A stretch of DNA of 64,000 nucleotides from Brassica napus (Eukaryota > Streptophyta > Magnoliopsida > Brassicales > Brassicaceae): contig NC_063452.1 of NCBI RefSeq assembly GCF_020379485.1, positions 32,821,608-32,885,607 of the forward strand, written 5' to 3'. A model generated the notes under the pieces. That model was not told where the DNA came from. It did no database searches and saw only the letters and a list, made by a program, of their open reading frames with translations. Positions within the stretch are counted from its first letter, which is position 1; each line of letters begins with the position of its first letter. Of the stretch, positions 47,300-58,785 are shown piece after piece. The translations under genes and the position numbers were made by a program.

Positions 47300-48380
47300 A
47301 TGGCGGTGGACGAGCATGACGAGTACCCGAAGCTACCCATAGAGAAGCCGAACTCCAGAGGCAAATCAACGATCTGCAAGGTCAAGTAACCGGGTTGCAT
47401 CGAACTCGGGAAGAGACCAATCCCGAGCTTTCCTCGGGGTTCAAGATCCTGAAGGAAAAGCTCAACGAACACTCCAAGCAACTGGAGCAGAGCACCGAGA
47501 AGCTCTGCCAGCTCGAATCGGAGAATCTTACCCTCCGAGACGAGAACCAAGCCCTTAACGCGGTAAGCAACAAGAAGCGTCGATTCTGGACTCAGGTTTG
47601 CCCTATGCCGACTCTAGAAACGCCCAACTCCGGGACAGGCGTGAACCTCCCAATTACGGCGCTGGGAGGAGAAGCATTCATGCCAAGGATGCTCAGACCT
47701 ACGTTGTGTACGACAGTGACGCGGAACCCGAGCCTGATAAGGAAGCATTAGACAGAGCAGCGAGAACGGAGTCTCCTATGATCGCTCACCTTCACCAGAT
47801 GTTCTCCAATAGGCTCGACGCCATGCATTTCATGGTAGAGAGACTCCCAGGGGTAGCTCCCCCCATCCGGAAGAGCAACCCCGACTCCTACGCCGATACT
47901 CCTTTCCCGGATGAGATCACTTTTATCGAGATGCCCAGGAAGTTCTCTTTCCCCAGCATAAAGGCGTACAACGGCACCACTGATCCCGACGTCCACGTCG
48001 CTCAATACAGACAAAGGATGCTCGCCGTAGCACTCCCAAAGGGGTCACACGAAGTTACCATGTGCAAAGGTTTCGGTTCAACCTTGACCGGACCCGCTCT
48101 GCAGTGGTATATCAACTTACCCTCCAGGTCCATAGCCTCCTTCGCTGTTCTCCGTGAAAAATTTGTGGAGCAATTCACCAGTAGCAGGGACCTGGAGAAA
48201 ACCTCCGACAGCCTCTACGAAATCCTCCAGCACCGAGCATAACCCCTGCGAGGCTACATAGCCCGTGCGAGGCTACATAGCCCGCTTCAATCAAGAGAAG
48301 GTGGCTATCCCCGAATCCAGTATCCCCACTGCTATCTCCTCTTTCAAGAGAGGTCTGCTCCCCGACGGAGACCTCTTTAC
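47300..48380 (+). pseudogene. Element E gag
   Basis: ATG at 47300. Frameshifts near 47340 and 47600 split it. The N-terminal part is coiled coil (ELQRQINDLQGQVTGLHRTR, LKEKLNEHSKQLEQSTEKLC). Frame 47598-48242 carries SFPSIKAYNGTTDPDVHVAQ, FGSTLTGPALQWYINLPSRS and REKFVEQFTSSRDLEKTSDS, the retrotransposon gag core. A short local duplication (gcgaggctacatagcccg, twice) at about 48250-48284 follows a stop. The gene ends abruptly at about 48380 where F begins. Confidence 0.82.
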
Positions 48381-49340
48381 AAAAAAAAATCTCTCTTTAC
48401 AATATGCGTTGCTCCTTTTTAATTAAAACGCTTACGCTTCAGATAAACGTAAAAGTCTCAGGACACGCCTAGAAAATCTACGAATGTTAAGACTCTTGTC
48501 AACGGCCTCATCCTGCCCAAAATCGGAAAATAATCTTTCTTCAGCACAGAAAATATTTCGTATAGTCTTCAAAACAACCGCGAGACGTCGCCAAGTTAAA
48601 ATTCGACACGATGCGAACAAATTGTCCGACCATGACCACAAAAACTTTACACCCCGTTTGTCGATTGGCCCCGATGAATGCGTCAGCCGTCCTAACCAAA
48701 CACAACTTGATCACTCTTTTGATCTTCGAACGTCCAATACAAGGACGAAAGTGCGCTACAAAAAAAATCCGAAATTTTGGTCTAGCACTTCCAGTTGGCT
48801 TAAAAATTGTCTCTGGAAAGATGCTCGATTCATACCATGCAAGTCATATAAGCCGAGAACCTATCGCGGACTTTAAATCGGTACGAATCAGGTAGAAATC
48901 GCAACAGGAAAATTGATAGCCGGCTAGTCACCGCACAAACCTTAAAACCGAGAGTAAACATAGGTCTTGCCCTAAACCCATCGCATTGGTCTCAGACATC
49001 TCAAGACATGATATCTAAACGATACGAGATCCTAAACCATGTCTCTCCGTTCACATCTCAACGTTCCCGAAAGTTGTAAGAATAAGAAATTTTTATGAAA
49101 AGTCACGAACGAACCGACATATTGAACGTCCCAACGGAATTGAATATGAGACGACAACTCAAATTTACTTCAAATTTACCCAAAACAATTCGAAATAAAA
49201 CGCCCATCATATATAAAGACCGCATAAAGCGGTGGGAAATCAAAGCCACACTCGGCAGAAAAAGACAAATAAAAGCCATACTCGGCAACAAATCCAGGAT
49301 AAATAAACAACCTCCTCCCTCCAGATTTTCACTCCACCTC

Positions 49341-51143
49341 TCAAGGTTCAAAGTAAAAGTTCCCGGACAACGAAGCTCCAAACGCATCCGCGGGACGATC
49401 CACCTCCCCGCAATCACTGGGAAACTCGGTCGTGGTCTCTACGGTATGAGGAGAAACCGGGATGGGATCCCAAAATCCCTGAATCTTGTCTTCGATCGGA
49501 GGAATGACCGCCTCAGCGCGAGCATGATCCTTCATGCCACCCTTCATTAACTCCATCTCCTTCTCGAAAACGTAATCGTCCGCCCGCATCTTCCAAAGGC
49601 TCCCGACTGAACCGCGACACTCACGGAAATTGCCTAGCGAGGTGAAAGCATCCTTTAGGTTCTTGTACCCGACCTGGAATTGAGAGGCGCGAGTCTTCAT
49701 CACCTCGACAATCTCCCTCTTGCCCTTCCTTTCCGCCTTACGAACAGCCCTCGCATGATCACGAGCGAGTTGCGCATCTCGCGCCAACATCTCGTCTCGC
49801 ATGCGAGCAAGATCCTTTTCCGCTTTCTCTGCTTTAAAGGGATAGATCATGGCTTCTCTATGGCTCGCCTTAATGGCCGATCCAAGCAAGTTCAAGCCTT
49901 GCAAAACCGATTAACACGTTATAAGCAAAAAAAATATATATATATACTTGAAACGATCGTCAAAATTCTTAAAGCCTATACCCCGTTGATGATACGAGAT
50001 CCTTCCGAGACGACTTTCGGCCTCCCCGACTCGTTCGTAGCCGGAGGAGCATCGAAGCCCGAGGGAAGACCAGCAAAGAAATCATCGAAGTCCAGAATAG
50101 GGACCTCGCTCGTACCGCTTCCATCGCCGAAAGCAAGGTCTGGATCCCATCCTGGAAGCATGGAATCGTCCACCGAAAACTCTATGTCACCAAGGTCAAT
50201 ATCTTTCCCCTTCGAAGAATTCAGCCCCGTCACAACCGTGGGAGCAGCGTCGGGACCTTGGTCATCGGGCTCGGAGTCACTCCTTGTTTCCCCGACCAAA
50301 GCAGGACTAGGATGCACAAACATCAACACCTTTCGAACTCTCTTCGGCGTAAAGGAAGTCCAGAAAAAAGGACCGTTCCTGAGAAGATCCCTCACCGCGA
50401 CAATATCCTCAGGGAACAGAGCCAGAGGATTGATGAAGGGACGATCGTTCGGCAACCTCCGGAACAATGGGATACAACTCTTTTCAACAGACGCAGCGTC
50501 TATACGAACGAAGAAGAAACATTTCTTCCACGAGTTGAAGTTGGAAGTAAACCCTTTAACCACTGACATGAAGTTCCGAGGGACCAGCCTATACTTGTAT
50601 GTATCCTTGACGATCTGTAACCTAAGAAGCGCTTCAAAGTGATCGACGGTAAGGGAGAGACCATGCTCGTAGCCAGGATCAGGACTCCAATGAGGTGTTG
50701 GATGCCAAGGGGATTCAGTTGGCTTATCGCCACCTCGAAACGATCCAACACACGGACGATAATTTTGGGAATCGGGAACCGCAAGCGACAGCGCACTACG
50801 AATGCTTCGTAACAAGTAAAGTAACCCTCCGGGGGACTGCTAGCGCGCTCTCCTTCACAGGGAACCCGGAACTCCACCGCATCTGAAATCTGATAGAACG
50901 ACCGCATGATCTCGATGAATTCGGTAGTACGCCTACATGGTGCACCTTCCTCGACCGGGCGACGGTTCTATCATGGTGGGTCACGTGTTATGGTGTGATC
51001 GAACCATAACACGCGACCCACAATGCCTTGTTCTCGGCCGGGTCTACCGAATGAGGAACGAATTCTATCTTTGGCACAAGGAGCTCTTCAGGGACGTTCG
51101 CGGGCAAGGACCCTTTCTTCGAACTTCTTTTCTTACTCGACAT
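49341..51143 (-). pseudogene. Antisense gene of element F (Transposase_28-like plus coiled coil)
   Basis: ATG at 51143 gives MSSKKRSSKKGSLPANVPEE. A stop follows within a short inverted duplication (50976-51021). Then [40 protein letters not shown], a frameshift near 50660, [20 protein letters not shown] and [21 protein letters not shown] likely intron lies at 49981-49898 (donor gtatag, pyrimidine-rich tract, acceptor ttttgcaag). The last exon is an Arg/Glu/Ala-rich coiled coil ([20 protein letters not shown]). Same gene as in B. Function unknown. Confidence 0.7.
50976..51021. repeat. 19-bp inverted repeat within the F antisense gene
   Basis: Left arm 50976-50994, right arm 51003-51021, one mismatch, 8-base loop. 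The left arm contains CACGTG. Confidence 0.75.
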
Positions 51144-51407
51144 TTCGTATTTTCCTTTTAAGAATCAAGAAGAAAAGGGTAGAGAGAAAAAAAAATGAAA
51201 TTTTTCAAGAGACCTCTCTATGAGAATGAGTAAGTGTAAAGGTTGTGAAGAAGTTACCTCCCTTCTTATAGGCATGAGAAATTACTATTTACTTGCGGAT
51301 TTTCGGACACGAACTTCGCCCAAATACACCAATATCGTCCGAACTCGTCATACCACGCGTTAGAATCTCACTAGAAATCCACGATTCTAACGAGCTGGGG
51401 GGCTAAC

Positions 51408-52519
51408 TGTTGGGGTCGAAAATGGTTACGACGAAGTTAACGTCCAAATCCCCGCAGAATACAATTATGTCTTTCCGCATCAAATCATGCTCGGTCAAGA
51501 AAACGTCGCAACGTATGTTCCCGAGATAAAGCTTCGTTCGAATTCTATTAAGATCAAACATAAGCCATCGGAAACATACCCAGACCAGCTACGGATAGGT
51601 CCGAGTATGACGATCAGAACACGGACGAACCAAGCTCGGTCATTACGCAACTACCGCACATGCATGCTGTCCGATCGCTAGGTAGCGACCGAGCTCGAGC
51701 CAAGCTCGGTCGCTATATAGGGACCGAGCTCTTCCGAAACGTCGATACGACATTAGTCCATGCATTCTCGTCTACCCTTCGATGCTATCTCCCGAAGACC
51801 GTAGCGAACCCATTTCATGTTTCCCGCCATTCTAAGTCATCGATCAAACTTTACGGTAAAAACAGCGGAAAGTTCGTTCTTTATCGAAAGAAGCCGTAAT
51901 AAACGCTTCGAGTCAGAAGACGGCCCAAAAGGACCTAAGACATGACTCGAGGCCCAACTTACTATTTCTTAACCAACAGCCCATAAGCCGCATGACGGTT
52001 TACGCTTGGTTCGCAAGGAAAGATAAATGTCAAGTTTCCGCGGATAAATACGAAATTTTGAAGATAATTACGAAGATCGGAAAAAATGGAATATCTCCAT
52101 TTTTATGCTATGACGGGTTAAGGACAGAAGAGGAAAAACGTAAACCGATCTAGGAGCCAGTATATAAGGAGTCCTAGGCGAGAGACATGGAGAGAGACTT
52201 TTTTCGGAGCAAACTTAGCACTTAGAGCGATTTAGGCATATTTCCGTTTTGTTATTTCTAGCTGCGACTAAATTAGGTTTGGCCGTCTTAGGGTTGCTAG
52301 AACTAGGAATCTCACCGACAGCTCTCAAGCCCTGGCTTATACCTTGTTGTAACGCTCAAACACGGATTCGGAATAAGATCTATTTTGCTCTCTTTTTACG
52401 ATTTTTGTACTTTGTCGTTGATATCTCGTGTTCTGATTGCTTAGCGTGTGGTATGAACAGATCTCCGGGACCTCTGGGAAATTAGGGTTTTCCTAGTTTC
52501 CTAATTTAAACGGAAATCG
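51408..52519 (+). repeat. Element F 3' LTR, truncated
   Basis: TGTTGGGGTCGAAAATGG; TATA box at 52161; two palindrome-type units near 51665-51735. It stops at aacggaaatcga, before the usual CAGTGCGAATT...CCCACA end. Confidence 0.85.
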
Positions 52520-52520
52520 A

Positions 52521-53554
52521 ACTACATGAAGGAGATTGTGGATCCCACTCTAGCGGTCGAAGCCTGGTGCTCAGAGCCAGAAGGGCCGGTTACTATTGGC
52601 CCACGATGGCCGCCGACGCCGACGAACAAGCCAAGCACTGCGACCAATGCAAAAGGCACGCTCCAGTCTCCAAGCTTCCCCCAGAGAACCTCAAGTCCAT
52701 AAGCTCACCATGGCCCTTCAGAAAATGGGGCATGGATATAGTAGGGAAATTCCCTATGGCGCCGGGGCAGAAGGTCTTCCTTCTGATAGTCGCTGACTAC
52801 TTCTCCAAGTGGGTCGAAGCAGAAGCGCTCAGCCGCATAAAAAATCTCCAGATCCGCAAGTTCCTATGGACCTACGTAATCACTCGCTTCGGGGTTCCCC
52901 ACGAGATCGTCACCGACAATGGACCCTAGTTCACGAGCTACAACTTCAAGGAGTTCTGCAAGGACTGGGGCATAAAACTAACTTTCGCCACAACCTTACA
53001 CCCTTAGTCTAACGGACAAGCCGAGTCCACGAACAAAACAGTGGTCAACAAGCTTAAAAAGCGACTGGAGGGCTCTCACGGGAAGTGGGCGGAAGAACTA
53101 CAAGGAGTCCTCTGGGCCTGCCGGGCCGCTCCTAAAACAGCAACAGGGGAAACCCCCTACTCGCTAGTCTACGGCTCTGAGGCCATTGTACCTATAGAGA
53201 TGCACGTAAGAACAACGGTCTCCGCATCTACCTCTCAGGAGGAAAATAACGAGCTGATGGCGCTAAGCCTCGACCTGCTCGACGAAAAAAGAGAGGCCGC
53301 TCAACTGAGAAACTGGTCCTACCAGCAAGACGTCACTAGGACGTACAACAAGAAAGTCAGAACCAGAACCTTCCAGCAAGGGGACTGGGTTCTACGACGA
53401 GCAGAAAAAACAACGGGGAACTCACCCAGGGTGGGAAGGACCCTATAAGGTCATCGAGGTGCGGAGAGCAGGCACCTACAGGCTGCAAGATAGCAAAGGT
53501 AAAATACAACCCAACTGCTTAAACGCCCGGAACCTCAAAGCCTATCATTTTTAA
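52521..53554 (+). pseudogene. Element E integrase
   Basis: LHEGDCGSHSSGRSLVLRAR ... HCDQCKRHAP (zinc finger complete), WGMDIVGKFPMAPGQKVFLL and VPHEIVTDNGP-TAG-FTSYNF. A second TAG follows LHP, before SNGQAESTNKTVVNKLKKRL. Both stops stand where the G copy or the family has Gln (CAG). A frameshift at about 53430 precedes GPYKVIEVRRAGTYRLQDSK, and the end is LKAYHF-stop. Confidence 0.88.
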
Positions 53555-55299
53555 TACGGTCTTCGGATCATGATTTCTATACTATTATATACTATTTAAG
53601 CATTATGATTTCCTACTCCTATGTATGCTATTTGTCTCCGGACAAACATTATAATAAAATAGTTCCGACTATAAAAGCAGAGGGGAAATCATTATACTTC
53701 AAGGGGCATACGAGCTGGATCAGGTCTCCAGAGACCTCTGATCCTGGCCAACCCTCACAAAAGTGGCATGACCACAGTGGTACGCCCACAAAGAATCAAA
53801 ACGGGTATGAGACATAAAGCAGGAATGGGTATGCACAATCCTGAGTATGCTGTCAAAACTACCTAAAACCCGTGTGTAGCCTAAGGCGCATCGGGGTCCC
53901 CAGAGTACCAATGTGAAAAATACTTGTATTAAAACGCTACGAGCTACACGATACATGGAACACATGGTATATACTCATTGCAAAAGTACTGTGAAATACC
54001 GGTAGCAATCTAAATCCTGCTTCTCCAGACGTGGAAAGCAGCGTAAGCCTGGCACTTGGGTCATAACACCCACACCAGCACCCTCTAAGCCTGTCAGTGA
54101 CTTCCTGTACAAGTAGAATACAGCATAGGAACTCGATAGTGGCCAGCTTCCGAGCGGCTTAATGCGAAATCCAAACAGGTACCAGTAGTAGTCTTGCTTA
54201 GGAAGGCGGAGTACGGTCCCTGCAAAAAACAAAACATTCCGAGTTCCCAAGGAACTCCGGGTCCTTATGCGAGCCCCCGATCTAAAAAGGAAACCCAAGG
54301 TTCCCCAAACGATTTCGGGTCCTACGCATAAAATCTAAGGAAGATCCTTCGGGTTCCCCCGTAGCCTACTTGTTCCATTCAAAGAATCTTGGGATCTAAG
54401 GAAGAACCTCCAGGTTCCTATGTGGCCTCAGGGTTCCAAAGATAAAAGAAGTCAGAACATCTGTGCACCCTAGGGAGCATCGGGGTCATTATAACTTTAA
54501 AGAACCTCCGGGTTCCAACCAGCGATCTCCGATCCAAACCTATGGGTTCCAACACGGCCTCAAAGGCCTAATACGATTCTAGAAAAAAAGATAGAACCCC
54601 TGTGCAGCCTAGGGCGCATCGGGGTCGTTACATCCCTAAAGGACCTCCGGGTTCCCACACGACCTCAGGGTCCACATACACCAGGGTCCTGATACGATCT
54701 CCGGATCTAAGGGAAAAACCATGTATTCTCATACGACCTCCGGGACTAATCAAAGAAACCTCCGGGTTCCAACCACGATCTCCGGATCTAATCAGATAAT
54801 CTTTGGATTCCTACATCGCCTCCGGGCCCCAGTCTTGGTCCCAAGACCTAGAGAAAAGACCTCCGGGTCCCAGATAAAAGACCTTGTGGTCTGACAGGGA
54901 CCTCCAGGTCCCAAACGCGATCGAAGGATCCAAGAAGAGCCTCTGCACCTCCATCGCCGATGATCCCCGGGTCCTCATGTAACCTCTAGATTACTAGATC
55001 ATTCTCCAGACTCCAAGAACCCATGTTCTAAAAAAAACCCGAAGCTTCCGGGTAACATAGCCCGTCCCTCGTGACGTAACCACATCCTCAAGGTTCCTAG
55101 GCTACCTCCCGACCGGTCCATAATCTTTAGGACCAAAACAACCCCAATGCAATGGCTCGGTTTAAAGCAAGCAAGCAAAAGTCTGGATTAAAAGAAGGCC
55201 ACAGCAGGGCCATTGTTCGAAGAAATAATAAAGGCCCCAAAGGACCAAGGTTGAAACAAACATCATTATTCAAAGAAAAGAAAACCAATAGACATGAGT
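53555..55299 (+). repeat. Element E post-pol spacer with CCTCCGGGTTCC-type repeats
   Basis: Irregular short repeats (cctccgggttcc, ctccggatcta) run from about 54240 to 55080, counterpart of 43940-45555. The sequence taaggcgcatcggggtc also recurs. No gene. Confidence 0.7.
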
Positions 55300-56935
55300 T
55301 CAAGTCGGAGATCCTCTCGGCTTAACGGATGAATCCACATCCATATCAGAACACGGTGGAATAGCAGGTTCGTCCTCGAAAGTGGGAAGGGGGGCACCTT
55401 TGTTCCTAGTTTCCTCTTGGACAACAGTCATGTACTGTTCCCACACTGTGACCAAGTCCCATTGGGCACTCTGCTTCCTTAGCCACTCCCTCATCAACTC
55501 CCAGCGAGCAACGACCATGGCTCCATTCACAGCCATCACCATCTCAAACTTAAAGGTCTCCGCCGCCGCCTTGAGAGCCTCGATATCTTCCTCCACCTCT
55601 TGATTCTTCTGATTCATAGACAATGCATCAGCTGAAGAGGCCTCAGCCACCTTCTCCAGGTCTTTTACCTTCTCCTTAAGATCACGTATCTCGAATTCTT
55701 GGGGCACACGTTGTTCCTTCTCTCCAGACACCTGGCGCTTCAAAACCTCCACCTCCTCTCGAAGGACGAGCAGGCCTTCATCAGATATTCGCCCCCCAAG
55801 ATGGTACAACTGGAAACAGTCTGCACAAAACACGGATCTCGAACAAATTACCAAACCAAAAGGGAAAGCAGGCAGGTAATAGAACTTACCCAGAGAAGCC
55901 TTCCTTGAAGAACCTGGATCACCTCTGAGGAATCTCCTATAGGCTAGACAGTGCCATCCTGAGGGAATACGTTCAAGTTCAGGTTGGATAAAGCCGTAGC
56001 TAAACTCCCTGCAGAACGAGCTATGTCAACCGACTGCTCTGCTGATCGAGTCATCACGCCACCACTTTTGGGTCTCTTCCCCGGAAGAGAAGGAGAAGGC
56101 TCCAACTTAACCACTGGCGTACGACGGCTGCCAGTAATCATCTCCTCATCTCCAGATGCACTCCTACTACTGGACCCTTTCTTTGCAACATCACCTTCGC
56201 CGCTTCCTGGTAGGCTGCAAAAGGATCATTGGTAACGCCTCCCGACATGTCTCCTTAGTAGAAATAATTGTTAGGCATTATGAGAGAAAAGAGGATAGGC
56301 CAAGGAGACACTTACTCCAAAGGCTACCACATCGCGACACCGTCTCGCTGACCAAAAAATTCACCTGACGACGATCCGCAGGAAGCTGTCGCGCCCGTAG
56401 AACAGCTTTCTCTCCTTCCGAAGGAGCAGGATGAGTTCCGGCTACATAAAAGACCATCGCAAAGACCGTCTCCCTGACCAAATTGCCTAAGTTTTGGATA
56501 GCTATGAGGATTCTCCAAGCAGGGGGATTTAGTTGCGAGGGTGAGATCTCGAAAAGATTGCACAAACCAGCAATTAGAGCATGAATCGTTCCCCTAAGGC
56601 CGGAGTCAAAGAAATCCTCGTAGACGGCAATTTCCCCCCGGGATGTAGCTGGAAGCGCGCTCTTCTGGGGTGGGAACTCGGAGGACAATGGAAGAAGGAA
56701 GCGAATACCTACTCCGCCACTCCGCCAGCTCTCCCTCACCGACTGACGAGGCAGGACCCACTAATGGAGGAGCCGCGTAAACACAAGATAGAGGCAAGGG
56801 GGCCATCAGATCGCAATCAGATCCTTCCCCCGCCTCCGATGAGCTGTCCGATCGGGAAACCGAAGATTCCATCCTTCCCTTCAACCTTGCCCTATTGGCC
56901 GTCGTGGGAATAGAAGAAGAAGATCGTTTAGACAT
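55300..56935 (-). pseudogene. Antisense gene of element E
   Basis: ATG at 56935 gives MSKRSSSSIPTTANRARLKG. A frameshift near 56640 leads to GEIAVYEDFFDSGLRGTIHA and SPSQLNPPAWRILIAIQNLG, the Transposase_28-like domain. Donor-like gtaagt (minus strand) lies at about 56316 and 55890, with an exon-like block between (TGSRRTPVVKLEPSPSLPGK, SAEQSVDIARSAGSLATALS). The final exon to 55300 is coiled coil (LREEVEVLKRQVSGEKEQRV) ending with acidic residues. It reads opposite to E gag-pol. The exon-intron pattern argues for its own spliced transcript. Function unknown. Confidence 0.7.
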
Positions 56936-57514
56936 GATTCCGATGGTTCCTATCCAATGGGTCGCGGCAATGAGAAAGCTAAACCCGAGGAAACCTAACA
57001 AAAGGTCCAATCTATCTAACTAACACCCGAAGAACTAGAAGAGAGGTAAACGAAAAAGTTACCTGAGCTCAAGATGCCGACGACGAAAGAGAAAGAAATA
57101 AGAAGGGAAAGAAGAAAGACAAAGCCTATAAAGAAGGAGCCGTTGGGAAAATTCCCGAAGAAGCCGCGAGCCTATTACCTTTCAGATTTTGGGGAAGATT
57201 CAAAATTCAAAATCCTTCCTTCGGTAACAGAGTTGTGATCTCAATCAATCTCCTACATTTAAGGAAATAAGATCTTCAGAATCAGGTGAGAATCAGCGAG
57301 AATCAGCGCGAGTGATTCCAGACGCCAGAAATGGTAACCTAAGGAGATCCCGAACCAAGGCCTGCTTCTGTACCAGCTCCTCCTCAGGGAACATCAGAGC
57401 TCCAGGCTCCACCATCTCCAAGACATCATCAGAAGCCCAGAGCTTCCCATCTTCGACAAGAATCAGCGGACCAAGTAGCACCAGACCCCGGTCCGATATA
57501 GGGGAAACTGATCA

Positions 57515-57865
57515 TCCCCCGGGTTCAGGATCGCCCCCTTCCTCCGGGTAATGGAAAACTTCCGATAAGGAGAACCTTACATATTTTCGAATATGGAAGA
57601 GTTTAACCTACTCCAATCGACTAAGGCCCGCCTTAGGAAGACTATATGCAACCTAAACCCTAAAGCAAGGGATCGACACTTTGAGACCTAGAGATTAGAG
57701 CTAGGCGGCTAGAACTAGGGTTCTTACTCAAAACTGTTGTAGTTCCAGCTCTTTGATTTAATAAAACGTCTCTTTATACTTTCTTACTTGCAAATCAATA
57801 CAAATACTAGCCTTGTCTACCGTTCTGTAGTACTCACAAAAATCCTACACAAAAATCCCCTAACA
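57515..57865 (+). repeat. Element E 3' LTR remnant
   Basis: gatcgcccccttcctccggg, gactatat, and the end AATCCCCTAACA followed by the TSD. It matches 47070-47257. The LTR start TGTTCGGG is not found, so its 5' part is deleted or too diverged. Confidence 0.75.
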
Positions 57866-57870
57866 TCAGC

Positions 57871-58757
57871 AGTCTTGGTTTAGCGTCTTTCTTGGTCAGA
57901 AAGTAACGCATAGCTGCATGGTCTGTGTGCACGATCACTTTAGAATCTACTAGGTAGAACCTAAATTTCTCAAAAGCAAAGACAATGACAAGGATCTCCT
58001 TCTCGGTTGTGGCATAACGACAACCTACTAGGTAGGACCTGAATATCACGTGCAGCTTCTTGTCTTTTCGCTGACCCAGCACTGCTCCCACAGAAAAATC
58101 ACTCGCCTCAGTCATGCTCTCAAAACAGAGATCCCAGTATGGAGGTTGCACAATAAGTGCGCAGATCAGGGCTCCCTTGATCATGTCAAAGACTGCAAGA
58201 CACTCGCTATCAAACGCGAACTTGGTCTCCTTGCAGAGCGGCCTAGTGAGTGGTCTCGCGATTGTCGAGAAGTATTTGATGAACCTCCTATAGAACCCAG
58301 CAAGTCCTAAGAAATCGGTGGTTGTAGTCGGTGGTTGTAGGCTCATCATCACCTCGATCTTCGCTTTATCCACTTTGATTCCTTTTTCTGAAATCTTGTG
58401 GCCAAGAACAATTCCATCTCGCACCATGAAATGACACTTCTCCCAGTTCAGAAAAAGGTTTTTATCTTCACATGGTTGGAGCACCCTGAAAAAATTCGAC
58501 AAACAGACAGAAAAAGAGCTCCCATAGACACTAAAGTCATTTATGAAAACTTCAATAATGTCCTCAATCAGGTCAGTAGAAATAGAAATCATGCAACGCT
58601 GGAAGGTCGCGAGAGCATTGCACAAGCCGAAAGGCATTCTCCTGTCAGGGAACGTTCCGTATGGGCAGGTGAACGTCGTCTTCTCCTGATCGCCAGGATG
58701 GATTTGAATCTGAAAGAAACCTGAGTAACCATCTAAATTATGCAAATTAAATAACAA
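57871..58757 (-). pseudogene. Element H: Athila reverse transcriptase/RNase H with mutated active site
   Basis: Open for about 300 codons. Motifs: LDGYSGFFQIQIHPGDQEKT, CPYGTFPDRRMPFGLCNALA, LNWEKCHFMVRDGIVLGHKI, LGLAGFYRRFIKYFSTIARP, and RNase H TEASDFSVGAVLGQ and TDHAAMRYFLTKKDAKPRLL. These are Athila-lineage signatures. The catalytic box reads F-I-N-D: the first Asp of the usual DD pair is Asn (AAT at 58541-58539), so polymerase activity should be lost. Fingers domain upstream is missing. Downstream it continues at 46922 across element E. Confidence 0.9.
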
Positions 58758-58785
58758 GCCAGCCTAGGATTTCTTCATCGGGTGT

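Larger units (their letters stand above)
48381..52519 (+). mobile_element. Element F: 3' part of a Tat element
   Basis: It starts in post-pol spacer, contains the conserved spacer block (48772-49075), a minus-strand antisense gene, a purine tract (gagctggggggctaac) and an LTR truncated about 25 bp before its end. E gag lies to the left and E integrase to the right. It has no left LTR and no TSD, so simple insertion is excluded; recombination or a repair product is likely. ctctttacaa occurs twice at the left junction (48370-48405). Confidence 0.72.
46928..57865 (+). mobile_element. Element E: Tat-type LTR retrotransposon with element F inside
   Basis: TSD tcagc (46923-46927 and 57866-57870). 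The flanks re-join to a continuous Athila reading frame. Order: 5' LTR (internally deleted), PBS, gag, [F fragment], integrase, repeat-rich spacer, antisense gene, 3' LTR remnant. Protease, RT and RNase H are missing, replaced by F. Confidence 0.85.
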
